From assembly GCA_964573855.1 (NCBI GenBank), contig CAZNKO010000012.1, positions 1 through 23,358 on the forward strand: a stretch of 23,358 nucleotides of DNA, in the 5' to 3' direction. Below the pieces are notes generated by a model. The model saw only the letters and a list, made by a program, of their open reading frames with translations, did no database searches and had not been told where the DNA came from. Of the stretch, positions 1-6,046 are shown piece by piece. How positions within the stretch are numbered: position 1 is the first letter of the stretch; every line of letters begins with the position of its first letter. Source of the stretch: CAZNKO01 sp964573855. GTDB taxonomy: Bacteria; Patescibacteriota; Patescibacteriia; UBA9934; GWF2-40-263. The translations under genes and the position numbers were made by a program.

Positions 1-3
1 TTT

Positions 4-58
4 TGTGGATATTGCAGAATGTCAGAGTAACACATACGACTTCTAACGGGGCATAATG
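4..58 (-). promoter_or_regulatory. 5' half of a structured leader, cut by the window edge
   Basis: Reading the minus strand from 58 down, this segment matches 3773-3824 with few differences. It has the same CCCCGTTAGAAGTC arm (38-51) that closes the leader of the membrane-protein gene at 3693, followed by the same TGTG...CACA pair. The distal half and the gene it would control lie beyond position 1. A promoter sits just upstream (65-93), so this probably begins a minus-strand transcript leaving the window. The alternative is one end of a short terminal-inverted-repeat element. Confidence 0.5.
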
Positions 59-64
59 GACGTT

Positions 65-93
65 AGTGTAGAAAAAATCGGCGCTTTTCGCAA
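65..93 (-). promoter_or_regulatory. Sigma70-type promoter, minus strand
   Basis: On the minus strand TTGCGA (93-88) is followed by 17 nt and TACACT (70-65). This places the transcription start near 58, directly at the beginning of the structured leader segment. It points off the left edge of the window. Confidence 0.5.
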
Positions 94-120
94 TCCCCAC
101 GAAGACACTCGTTCCCGCTT

Positions 121-174
121 AAACCGGAAATATTCACTCCCCGGAGAACAGGAAAAAATCATTCCCCGTTGACA
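121..174. repeat. 54-bp repeat, inverted copy at 23305-23358
   Basis: Positions 121-174 are the exact reverse complement of 23305-23358. In each place the copy is followed, in the direction of the nearby gene, by a second shared stretch, TCCCTTGACG, after a 10-11 nt spacer. It therefore behaves like a duplicated promoter-upstream region. Since the right copy reaches the last base of the window, the repeat may be longer. It may also explain why the contig ends there. Confidence 0.85.
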
Positions 175-188
175 TCCCCACGATTCCC

Positions 189-217
189 TTGACGCCTGCC
201 CAAAGAAAGAATACGAT
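189..217 (+). promoter_or_regulatory. Promoter for the DHH-family gene
   Basis: TTGACG (189-194), a 17-nt spacer and TACGAT (212-217) form a good sigma70-type promoter with an expected start near 224. A second TTGACA lies at 169-174 inside the duplicated upstream region. Confidence 0.65.
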
Positions 218-238
218 GACCCATTCCCATGCTTGTAA

Positions 239-319
239 TCGTGGATCGTTCAGCGTGAATCGTGAAACGTCTGAGGAAACGCGAAGCACGATGAATAATC
301 TCCCAACCACGATCCACGA
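239..319 (+). promoter_or_regulatory. Long-range inverted repeat in the leader of the DHH-family gene
   Basis: An 11-bp stem pairs 239-249 (TCGTGGATCGT) with 309-319 (ACGATCCACGA) and encloses about 60 nt. It lies between the predicted transcription start near 224 and the ATG at 349. The flanks contain short degenerate repeats of the type CGAACCACGAAC (320-340). Function is unknown. It could be a leader structure or a simple repeat cluster. Confidence 0.4.
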
Positions 320-348
320 ACTACGAACCACGAACAACGATCTCAAGC

Positions 349-1509
349 ATGGCGTTCACTGGCACCCAACAAATCTTGGAGACGATCAAGCGGAGCCGCC
401 GGCCGCTCATTTGCGTGCCCTCCGGCGCCGGGGCTGACGGATACGCGTCCGCCCTGGGGCTAAAACGCGTACTCGGCAAACTCGACAAGTCTTGCGACAT
501 TGTGGCGGCCGACGGTCCGGTTCCAAAAACCCTGCAGTTCCTCGATGGTCACGACAAAATCCTCCCTCGACTTCAAAATCTACGTCAGCTTGTGATCGAG
601 CTCGATGCCTCTCAAACGGATGTGCATGACGTGTCTCACCGAAGACAGGGCGATAAGCTCCAAATTTTTCTTTCTCCCAAAAGCGGATCCTGGAATCCGA
701 AGGACGTCAAACTTTCGACCTCGGGCTACAAATACGATCTCATTATTTGTCTGGGCGCCGCGGATCTCGAAGCCTGCGCGCACATCTACCGGGAGAATCC
801 GGATTTCTTTTACAACACCACGATCATCAACATTGATCACGCGCCAGAAAACGAACACTACGGCCACTTGAACGTGGTCGATCTGACCGCCGCAGCCTGC
901 GGCGAGGTGTGCCATGATCTCGTGGAATCGATCGAGCCCGGCCTTCTCGATGAAGAAACGGCCACAGCCTTTTTGACCGGCATGATTGCAAAGACGAAAA
1001 GTTTCCGCCGGCCGAATGTAACCCCGAAGACTCTTCAAATCGCCGGCAAGCTCTTGGCGCACGGCGCGAAGCGAGATCTCGTTGTGCATCATCTTTTCCG
1101 CACGCGCTCGGTTGCAACCCTCCGCCTCTGGGGCCGCGCGCTCGCCCGCCTCAAATCCGATCCCACGGCTAAGATCGTTTGGACACTTCTTGCGTGGAAC
1201 GATTTTATGCATGCCGGCGCCGAGGAATCGGATCTTCCGGACGTCATCGACGAACTCATCGCTTCCTCCCCCGAGGCGAAAGTGGTGGTTCTGCTCTACG
1301 AAAATAAAGACCGTCACGTGTGTGGGCTCATTCGCACAGAGCGTCCGCTTGACGCTCTCCACCTTGCCGCGAATTCAGCCGCGAACGGGAATCCGACCGG
1401 CACGCGGGAGGAGGTGCGCGTCTGTTTCAAAGACAAAACGATTGTTCAGGTAGAGCAGGAGTTGATTGGGAAACTGAAACAGAATTTATCAGGGTTCGGT
1501 GCTGCCTGA
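349..1509 (+). CDS. DHH-family phosphoesterase-like protein with degenerate active site
   Basis: A 386-aa protein related to the DHH/DHHA1 phosphoesterases (NrnA/RecJ-type proteins that hydrolyse nano-RNA, cyclic dinucleotides or ssDNA with two metal ions). Residues 21-36 (ICVPSGAGADGYASAL) align with the first metal-binding motif, normally H..PDaDgiGSa. LDAS (85-88) stands in for motif II. INIDHAPEN (160-168) is the motif that usually reads IDHH..N, so the second His is Ala. Several metal ligands are thus missing, and the protein may have lost or altered catalysis. The C-terminal third resembles a DHHA1-like substrate domain. The ATG at 349 is chosen because the promoter and leader end there. 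The last codons (GFGAA-stop) are supplied by the dyad element beginning at 1494. Family assignment is good, activity is doubtful. Confidence 0.75.
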   Translation: MAFTGTQQILETIKRSRRPLICVPSGAGADGYASALGLKRVLGKLDKSCDIVAADGPVPKTLQFLDGHDKILPRLQNLRQLVIELDASQTDVHDVSHRRQGDKLQIFLSPKSGSWNPKDVKLSTSGYKYDLIICLGAADLEACAHIYRENPDFFYNTTIINIDHAPENEHYGHLNVVDLTAAACGEVCHDLVESIEPGLLDEETATAFLTGMIAKTKSFRRPNVTPKTLQIAGKLLAHGAKRDLVVHHLFRTRSVATLRLWGRALARLKSDPTAKIVWTLLAWNDFMHAGAEESDLPDVIDELIASSPEAKVVVLLYENKDRHVCGLIRTERPLDALHLAANSAANGNPTGTREEVRVCFKDKTIVQVEQELIGKLKQNLSGFGAA

Positions 1510-1722
1510 CGTTTGGGCAGAAACAGATTTGTTCGGTGCCGCTGTCTGCAGAGGCGGCGTTCGTCTGACGACATGCTGTTCGGTGCCTGATGGCGTTCGA
1601 ACAATACCGATCCGTCTGATCTTCGCGGCCGAACCGTCCACTCTCTGCGACCGAACGGCCTAAGCCTCGAACTCTCCGTCGCCAGACGAACGGCGAATCT
1701 CTGTCGTCAGTCGCCACCGAAC
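1494..1722. repeat. GTTCGGTG-bounded dyad element, copy 1
   Basis: A mostly non-coding 229-bp element bounded by imperfect terminal inverted repeats: 1494-1511 reads GTTCGGTGCTGCCTGACG, and the reverse complement of 1705-1722 reads GTTCGGTGGCGACTGACG. Inside, GTTCGGTGCC recurs at 1531 and 1578, and variants of CGTCTGACG are scattered through it. A related 151-bp element lies at 18419-18569. It overlaps the 3' end of the DHH-family gene and delivers part of the cca promoter. It could be a miniature transposable element or a folded RNA. No coding sequence is recognised in it. Confidence 0.6.
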
Positions 1723-1732
1723 CTTGTATAAT
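1704..1732 (+). promoter_or_regulatory. Promoter of the CCA-adding enzyme gene
   Basis: TCGTCA (1704-1709), 17 nt and a perfect TATAAT (1727-1732). The expected start is 1739-1741 and the ATG is at 1741, so the transcript is essentially leaderless. The -35 lies inside the terminal repeat of the dyad element. Confidence 0.65.
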
Positions 1733-1740
1733 ACCCTCAT

Positions 1741-3090
1741 ATGCGGCCGGAGGAACGCGTAGAACAACTCGTGGCGCACGAATCGTCCTTGCGCTTTTAC
1801 CGAAAATTTTTGGAGGACCATGCTACGGCCCGCTTGTATCTGGTTGGCGGGGCGGTGCGCGATGCCATCCTTGGCCGTGAAACCAAGGATTTTGATTTTG
1901 TGGTGAGCGGGGTTCCTCGCGATGAACTTGAAGCATGGCTCAAAGAACATGGCACGGTGTACCTCGCGGGAAGAAATTTCGGCGTGTATCGATTTGCGCC
2001 GACGCGGGAACTCGAAAAAGATCCTCTCGATATCGCGCTCCCCCGCACCGAACAGCCGACCCAGGACAGTGCGGGGGGATATCGGGATTTCGAAACGCAA
2101 AGTGATGAGACTCTTGGGATCGAAGCGGATCTCGCGCGGCGTGATTTCACGATCAATGCGATGGCGAATGATCTGCGAGGAAAAAATCTTGTGGATCCGT
2201 ATGGTGGTCTCCGGGATCTTGAAACGAAAACGCTTCGGGCGGTCGGAGAACCCGCGCGGCGATTCCACGAAGATATTTCTCGAGTGCTGCGCGCAATTCG
2301 TCTTGCGGCCCAACTTGGATTCATGATCGAACCGCACACCTGGGAAGCCCTGAAAAAAACTGTCCCGCTCCTCAATAGCACTCGACAACGCGAAGATGGC
2401 GTCACCCAATTCGTGGTCCCGCGGGAGACGCTTGGGAAGGAACTCGCAAAAGCACTCGCCGCGGACCCCCAGCGCACCCTTGAGCTTCTGCGCGCCTCCG
2501 GCATCTTCGCTTTCGTCCTCCCTGAAGTGCAAAAAAGTCTCGAACGCTATCCCGGCTTCCTCGAACCCATTCTCTCTCGCGAGGATGGACCGCTTCCTCT
2601 CACCCTCACTCTTCTTCTCCGCGACGTCGATCCGATGCGGGTGGGACATATTCTCGAACGCCTCGGGCTGACAACCCTTCCAACGCACAGCACTCTCCGC
2701 ATTGAGGCTCACGACATCGCCTGGCTTGTGTGGGCCGTGATGCAAAGCGAGGAAGTCAAAAAACCAACCACGCTCCGCGCGTCCCAATTCGAAAAATTTT
2801 TCATGACGCCGCGCGGCGGCTACCTGAAACAGGCCCTGCGTTCCCTCGGGCAGGAAAAACTCCTGAAAGAAATCATGGAGCGGGAAGAAAAAATCTGGGA
2901 TCATTGGCAGCTCGATGAAGAAAACCGCATCCCTGCGCTTGTTTCCGGCAAGGACGTGCTCTCCTATGGCGTCTCTCCCGGACCTCACGTACGTGAAATC
3001 TTGAGCCGAGTGCGCGACTTCCAGCTCGACGGCCTCATCAAAACCCGCTCCGAAGCGCTTCACCTCTTGGGCCAAATCGCCCGCGAATGA
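1741..3090 (+). CDS. cca: CCA tRNA nucleotidyltransferase / poly(A) polymerase family protein
   Basis: A 449-aa class II nucleotidyltransferase that adds or repairs the 3' CCA of tRNAs (some relatives add poly(A)). Seen in order: GGAVRD at 36-41, the metal-binding DFDF at 50-53, ALPRTEQ near 99-105, RRDFTINAMA at 133-142, DPYGGLRDL at 152-160 and RFHEDISRVLRAIRLAAQLGF near 174-194. These are the head and neck signatures of the family. A less conserved helical C-terminal region follows. The three tRNAs in this window already encode CCA, so the enzyme would act in repair or quality control here. It starts at a leaderless ATG and ends one base before the TTGACA of the tRNA-Val promoter. CCA-adding and poly(A)-adding activity cannot be told apart from the sequence. 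Confidence 0.9.
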   Translation: MRPEERVEQLVAHESSLRFYRKFLEDHATARLYLVGGAVRDAILGRETKDFDFVVSGVPRDELEAWLKEHGTVYLAGRNFGVYRFAPTRELEKDPLDIALPRTEQPTQDSAGGYRDFETQSDETLGIEADLARRDFTINAMANDLRGKNLVDPYGGLRDLETKTLRAVGEPARRFHEDISRVLRAIRLAAQLGFMIEPHTWEALKKTVPLLNSTRQREDGVTQFVVPRETLGKELAKALAADPQRTLELLRASGIFAFVLPEVQKSLERYPGFLEPILSREDGPLPLTLTLLLRDVDPMRVGHILERLGLTTLPTHSTLRIEAHDIAWLVWAVMQSEEVKKPTTLRASQFEKFFMTPRGGYLKQALRSLGQEKLLKEIMEREEKIWDHWQLDEENRIPALVSGKDVLSYGVSPGPHVREILSRVRDFQLDGLIKTRSEALHLLGQIARE

Positions 3091-3119
3091 TTGACATCAC
3101 GCACATTTTCTCCTACGAT
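3091..3119 (+). promoter_or_regulatory. Promoter of tRNA-Val
   Basis: Perfect TTGACA (3091-3096), a 17-nt spacer and TACGAT (3114-3119), giving a start near 3126, about 18 nt before the tRNA. The -35 begins at the base after the cca stop codon. Confidence 0.8.
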
Positions 3120-3143
3120 GTGCACGCCTTTTCAATCGGACAT

Positions 3144-3220
3144 GGGCGGTTAGCTCAGCTGGCTAGAGTGCTTCCTTGACATGGAAGAGGTCAGTGGTTC
3201 GAGTCCACTACCGCCCACCA
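3144..3220 (+). tRNA. tRNA-Val(GAC)
   Basis: A full cloverleaf can be drawn: acceptor GGGCGGT/ACCGCCC, anticodon stem CTTCC/GGAAG with loop TTGACAT (anticodon GAC), and T loop GTTCGAG-type. CCA is encoded at 3218-3220. It has its own promoter and terminator. Confidence 0.97.
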
Positions 3221-3250
3221 AAAATTCTCCGGGTCCACCGGAGGATTTTT
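3221..3250. terminator. Intrinsic terminator after tRNA-Val, bidirectional
   Basis: CTCCGG (3227-3232), loop GTCCA-type, CCGGAG (3238-3243), flanked by AAAAT on the left and ATTTTT on the right. It can end tRNA-Val on the plus strand and the membrane-protein gene (3253-3693) on the minus strand. Confidence 0.85.
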
Positions 3251-3252
3251 GT

Positions 3253-3693
3253 TCAGGAGAAATAGTTGCCGTCCTGGTGCGGGGGTTCGCTTTTGTCTTC
3301 GTCAAGCTTTAAATCAATCCACGGAGGATTGTGGGAAGTCGAGATCGCCATGATGAAGAGACCGCCCAAGACGAGGGCGGCAAGGCCGAGCGCGAAGCCG
3401 CCGAAGATGCCGATAAACCCGCAGCCAAAAATCGAGGTAATAATCTCTGCCTTGTTCTGTGCCAGCACGAGACAATCTGTCACGGCCTTTTCTGAAAACC
3501 GGATCCCTTGCCACGCAGCTCCGACGGCACACGCAAGGGCCCACAAACTAAAAAGACAGCTGAAGCGCACCTTGCGAACGCGCCCGAGCCGCCACAGCGC
3601 CACGAGACCAAAAAAAACTCCGCCCAAAATCCAATAAAGAAGGAACCAAAACGCCGCGAGCAAACCCGTAAGCGTCCCGAGATCGGCATTCAT
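3253..3693 (-). CDS. Small multi-pass membrane protein, function unknown
   Basis: A 146-aa hydrophobic protein with about four candidate membrane segments: residues 6-32, 42-62 and a long stretch near 85-118 that can hold two. It has a basic loop around residues 33-42 (WRLGRVRKVR) and a polar acidic C-terminal tail (DLKLDEDKSEPPHQDGN). I recognise no family. The start at 3693 is favoured because it directly follows the ACGGGGT end of a long structured leader with a promoter upstream, the same arrangement as secG. The gene is monocistronic and shares a terminator with tRNA-Val. Confidence 0.75.
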   Translation of the reverse strand: MNADLGTLTGLLAAFWFLLYWILGGVFFGLVALWRLGRVRKVRFSCLFSLWALACAVGAAWQGIRFSEKAVTDCLVLAQNKAEIITSIFGCGFIGIFGGFALGLAALVLGGLFIMAISTSHNPPWIDLKLDEDKSEPPHQDGNYFS

Positions 3694-3694
3694 A

Positions 3695-3827
3695 CCCCGT
3701 TAGAAGTCTCGGAGAAAAAATTGAAAATTTTTTCTCCAATTTCTTAACAAGTCTAGAGAGTTCCTACTACTGTGTGGATATTGTAAAATGTCAAAGAAAC
3801 ACATACGACTTCTAACGGGGCATAGAC
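3695..3827 (-). promoter_or_regulatory. Structured 5' leader of the membrane-protein gene (CCCCGT/ACGGGG leader)
   Basis: On the minus strand the transcript should start near 3827 and fold as a three-way junction. P1 pairs 3820-3807 (CCCCGTTAGAAGTC) with 3708-3695 (GACTTCTAACGGGG), 14 perfect base pairs ending one base before the ATG. P2 pairs TGTGT (3803-3799) with ACACA (3775-3771). P3 is a 12-bp AT-rich hairpin (3737-3711) close to the 3' arm of P1. The same plan appears before secG with a different P1 sequence. A closed P1 would bury the region just before the start codon. The alternative is a 126-bp element with 14-bp terminal inverted repeats. Confidence 0.55.
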
Positions 3828-3833
3828 CCATGG

Positions 3834-3862
3834 AGTATAATTGACCTAAATCGTTTTTTCAA
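3834..3862 (-). promoter_or_regulatory. Promoter of the membrane-protein gene
   Basis: On the minus strand TTGAAA (3862-3857), 17 nt and TATACT (3839-3834). The start is expected near 3827, right at the structured leader. It overlaps the plus-strand promoter at 3841-3869. Confidence 0.65.
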
Positions 3863-3869
3863 GCATACT
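3841..3869 (+). promoter_or_regulatory. Candidate promoter of tRNA-Ile
   Basis: TTGACC (3841-3846), 17 nt, CATACT (3864-3869), with a start near 3876. It is embedded in the oppositely oriented promoter of the membrane-protein gene, so the two may compete. A TATAAT on this strand at 3836-3841 has no good -35. Confidence 0.45.
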
Positions 3870-3893
3870 CACCCCCTTAGACGGTCCGTAGCT

Positions 3894-3925
3894 TCAGCCG
3901 GAGGCTGACCCCGCCAGAGGCGGGG
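3894..3925. repeat. Tandem-palindrome (REP-like) element, copy 1
   Basis: Two adjacent hairpins: TCAGCC-GGA-GGCTGA (3894-3908) and CCCCGCC-AGA-GGCGGGG (3909-3925). The same two-hairpin plan is found at 18920-18949 inside the RNase J coding sequence. Here it lies in the leader of tRNA-Ile, 18 nt before the mature 5' end. Confidence 0.7.
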
Positions 3926-3943
3926 CAACGGCCGTGAAAGTAT

Positions 3944-4018
3944 GCGCCTGTAGCTCAACGGCAGAGCACCGAGCTTATACCTCGGCGGTTCTAGGTTCGA
4001 ATCCTAGCGGGCGCACCA
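3944..4018 (+). tRNA. tRNA-Ile(UAU)
   Basis: Acceptor GCGCCTG/CGGGCGC, D stem GCTC/GAGC, anticodon stem CCGAG/CTCGG with loop CTTATAC (anticodon UAU, reading AUA), T stem CTAGG/CCTAG, and encoded CCA at 4016-4018. The final GCACCA is the 6-bp core shared with the far end of the integrated element. The tRNA itself is intact. Confidence 0.95.
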
Positions 4019-5473
4019 GTAAGGAAATTGCAAGCGGTTTCGGTTCGCCTCGCTTCGCTCGGCGATTATTTTGTACGGGATTTTGGGGGCAAAAACGAAT
4101 TGGCGATTCCGTAAAATATGGTTCGAGCCGATGTTTTTCAGAAATGTTGGCAATTCGGATTTGTCTTGAGAGGAAAGCAGATTTGTGGCTTGATTTAAGG
4201 ATTTTACGAACTCACGAGCCGGTTCGAGCCAAGACAATCCTTTTGTCTCAAAATCGCTGATTTTTTCACCCAACGACATTTTTTCGGAAATCAAACTCTG
4301 TTTTTTGGCGGCGTATTCTTCTGTGGATAAAGCATCGGCAAGGTAGATGTCCAGCAATTTTTTAAGTTTTGTTTCAATGCTCGCTAACTGTTCTTTCAAA
4401 ACGCTAACCTCGGCTTGTGCGTCCTCTCTCGCTTTATCCTGCTCGTTATCCAACGCCGCCAAGACTTTCTCGGTGTCTTGGCTCGACAAAGAAACTTTTT
4501 GAAGAAAAGATTTAATTTGCTCACTTAAAATTTCCTCTCGCAAATAATGCTTTTCTTGGCACAAACCCTTTTTCTTGGTGCAACGGTAATAATTATGTCC
4601 TTTTTGAATTTCGGCGGTAATGCTGGCTCCGCAAGACGCACATTTTAGCAAGCCAAGAAAAGCAAAATTGTGTTTACGAATTTCCTTCACCTTGCCGCGT
4701 TTCGCCATGACCTCTTGGCATTTATCAAAAAGTTTCTTTGAAATTAACGGCTCGTGTTGTCCCTCAAAAATTTCCCCTTTCCAACGCATAAGGCCGATAT
4801 AAAAAGGATTGGCCAAAATTTTCTGAACATTGCTTATGGCGATTTTTTTGCCGAGATTACCACGCAGATTTTTCTGCTCGCACCAATTTGCGAGAGATAA
4901 AAGCGTGTGGCTCCCGGTGGCGTACATTTCAAAAAGTTTTTACACTTTCGGGGCTTTTACCTCATCAATATCCACTCCTCTCGTTTTAGGATTATTGATG
5001 TAGCCCACCGGAGCCCAGCCGGGCCAAACGCCGTTTCTGATTTTTTGGCGAAGTCCGCGCTTCACATTCTCTCGCAAATTGTCCACGAAATACTTGCTCT
5101 GGCCAAAAGCAATGTTCAGCATAAAAAGCCCCTGCGGTGTTGGCTCAAACCAAAAGGTGGGAAATTTGAGGGACTTAATCAAGCCGCGATCTACGAAATG
5201 GATAATTTTCCCGCCATCAACACTATTTCTTGCGAGGCGGTCTGGGTGCCAACTCAAAATTCCTTCTGCTTTTCCTTGTTCCAAAAATGACAACATTTCT
5301 GCGAATTTCATTCGCCCAGGTTCTTTGGCAGTTTTTGCTTCCTGAAAGGAAGCGACAATTTCAAGTTTTTCTTTGGCGGCAAATTCTCGCAACTCTACGA
5401 GTTGCGCCTCAATGCTTAAAATCTGCCTATCCTCGTCCTCTGTACTCTTGCGAGCGTAAATGATGTATCTCAT
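4004..5473 (-). pseudogene. Large serine recombinase, interrupted by an in-frame TAA
   Basis: A site-specific recombinase of the resolvase/invertase superfamily, split in one frame by TAA at 4942-4940. The upstream part (177 aa, from ATG 5473) has the catalytic domain: YARKS with nucleophile Ser10, QLSIEAQ-type helix, and WHPDRLARNSVDGG (75-88) with the conserved Arg pair. The downstream part (ATG 4927 to 4004, 307 aa) has the recombinase domain, a zinc-ribbon CASCG...CTKKKGLC and a coiled coil before the end. Only one codon (TAA between KAPKV and KLFEMY, where Lys or Arg is expected) separates the parts, so this looks like a single nonsense change. A split protein or a sequencing error is also possible. 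The extreme C-terminus reads through the 100-bp repeat into the tRNA-Ile 3' end. Confidence 0.85.
4013..4112. repeat. Left-end 100-bp repeat (attL arm) of the integrative element
   Basis: Exact inverted copy at 5509-5608. It begins with the GCACCA core in the tRNA (attL) and encodes, on the minus strand, the last part of the recombinase (PYKIIAERSEANRNRLQFPY region). The GCGAAGCGAG-type imperfect dyad within it could be part of a recombinase binding arm. Confidence 0.85.
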
Positions 5474-5482
5474 ATCTTGTTT

Positions 5483-5509
5483 TGATTAAAAATTTTTCTT
5501 TCCCCCAAA
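5483..5509 (-). repeat. Recombinase leader, duplicated at 5755-5781
   Basis: Read on the minus strand, TTGGGGGAAAGAAAAA and the following TTTTTAATCA precede the recombinase ATG (5473). The same 27 bp, inverted, precede the first cargo gene on the plus strand. The element thus uses one leader sequence for both divergent transcription units. AGAAAAATTTTT-type symmetry is visible. No convincing -35/-10 pair was found in it. Confidence 0.75.
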
Positions 5510-5700
5510 CGGAATCGCCAATTCGTTTTTGCCCCCAAAATCCCGTACAAAATAATCGCCGAGCGAAGCGAGGCGAACCGAAACCGCTTGCAATTTCCTT
5601 ACTGGTGCAGTATTCTTAAAGTAATCCGAACGCATTTCGCCGCCTGCGGCGGCGAGGAAGTCCCCCCGCGAAAATCCGAAAATGCGGCGGAGCCGCACCG
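5509..5700. other. Internal inverted copy of the element's joined ends (attP-like)
   Basis: 5509-5608 is the inverse of the left end (4013-4112), 5603-5700 the inverse of the right end (6742-6839), and both overlap on the core TGGTGC (5603-5608). This is exactly the junction that circularisation of the integrated element would create, but placed inside the element and inverted. It contains GCCGCCTGCGGCGGC, a strong palindrome. No gene is seen here. On the plus strand the first half still encodes a C-terminal recombinase fragment. Confidence 0.75.
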
Positions 5701-5704
5701 ATAA

Positions 5705-5785
5705 AAACTGCCAAAGAATCTGACGGAAAACATCGGCTCGAACCATATTTTGATTTTGGGGGAAAGAAAAATTTTTAATCATTGA
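5705..5785 (+). pseudogene. Remnant of a second recombinase gene (3' end)
   Basis: In the plus-strand frame ending at TGA 5783-5785 this encodes KLPKNLTENIGSNHIL followed by ILGERKIFNH. It parallels SELPTFLKNIGSNHILRNRQ near the C-terminus of the main recombinase. 5727-5751 is an exact inverted match to 4113-4137, but the preceding codons differ, so it seems to derive from a diverged paralogue. It is non-functional as it stands. Confidence 0.6.
5755..5781 (+). repeat. Cassette leader, inverted copy of the recombinase leader
   Basis: 27 bp, inverse of 5483-5509, ending 7 nt before the ATG of the first cargo gene at 5789. It also encodes the last residues of the recombinase remnant. Confidence 0.75.
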
Positions 5786-5788
5786 ATT

Positions 5789-6037
5789 ATGTTTAAGGAT
5801 TATTGGAAAATGTCCGATAAAGAGCTTGAACGACTGGCACGGAAGTATAATTTGCGAGGATTCTTAGAAGAAACCGTTGTTCTTACTGACGATAGAAAGG
5901 TTGGTACTGATTTTGTAATCAATCGTAGAGATGTAATAGAACAACTGTCGCAGAGAGATAATAGGAATATCGCCTTTTGGTCTGCGGTTGTTGCTGTCTT
6001 TGGTGCAATAATTTCATTACTCGCAAATTTTTTATAA
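5789..6037 (+). CDS. Tail-anchored small membrane protein, element cargo
   Basis: An 82-aa protein with a charged N-terminal part (residues 1-57, rich in Lys, Arg, Asp and Glu) and one hydrophobic C-terminal segment (about 61-81, ending LLANFL), so probably anchored with the N-terminus in the cytoplasm. I recognise no family. It is the first gene of a tightly packed cassette (9 nt to the next start). It starts 7 nt after the leader copy shared with the recombinase. Shine-Dalgarno pairing is weak. The coding sequence is markedly richer in A+T than the chromosomal genes around the element. Confidence 0.7.
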   Translation: MFKDYWKMSDKELERLARKYNLRGFLEETVVLTDDRKVGTDFVINRRDVIEQLSQRDNRNIAFWSAVVAVFGAIISLLANFL

Positions 6038-6046
6038 ATAAAATCT

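Noticed and set aside
1660..3075. 471-aa minus-strand frame opposite cca
   Set aside because: It mirrors a gene with all nucleotidyltransferase motifs.
3739..3801. Short minus-strand peptide starting MCFFDILQYPH within the leader
   Set aside because: The partial copy at the left edge keeps a similar peptide start (MCYSDILQYPQ) with one synonymous change, but the frame has no ribosome-binding site and ends in the P1 arm. RNA structure explains the conservation better, though a leader peptide cannot be excluded.
3934..4260. 108-aa plus-strand frame across tRNA-Ile
   Set aside because: STAEHRAYTSAVLGSNPSG is translated tRNA sequence. It is not a protein gene.
5509..5700. Diversity-generating retroelement template/variable repeat
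   Set aside because: The repeats are identical, not adenine-substituted, and no reverse transcriptase is present. They match the ends of the integrative element.
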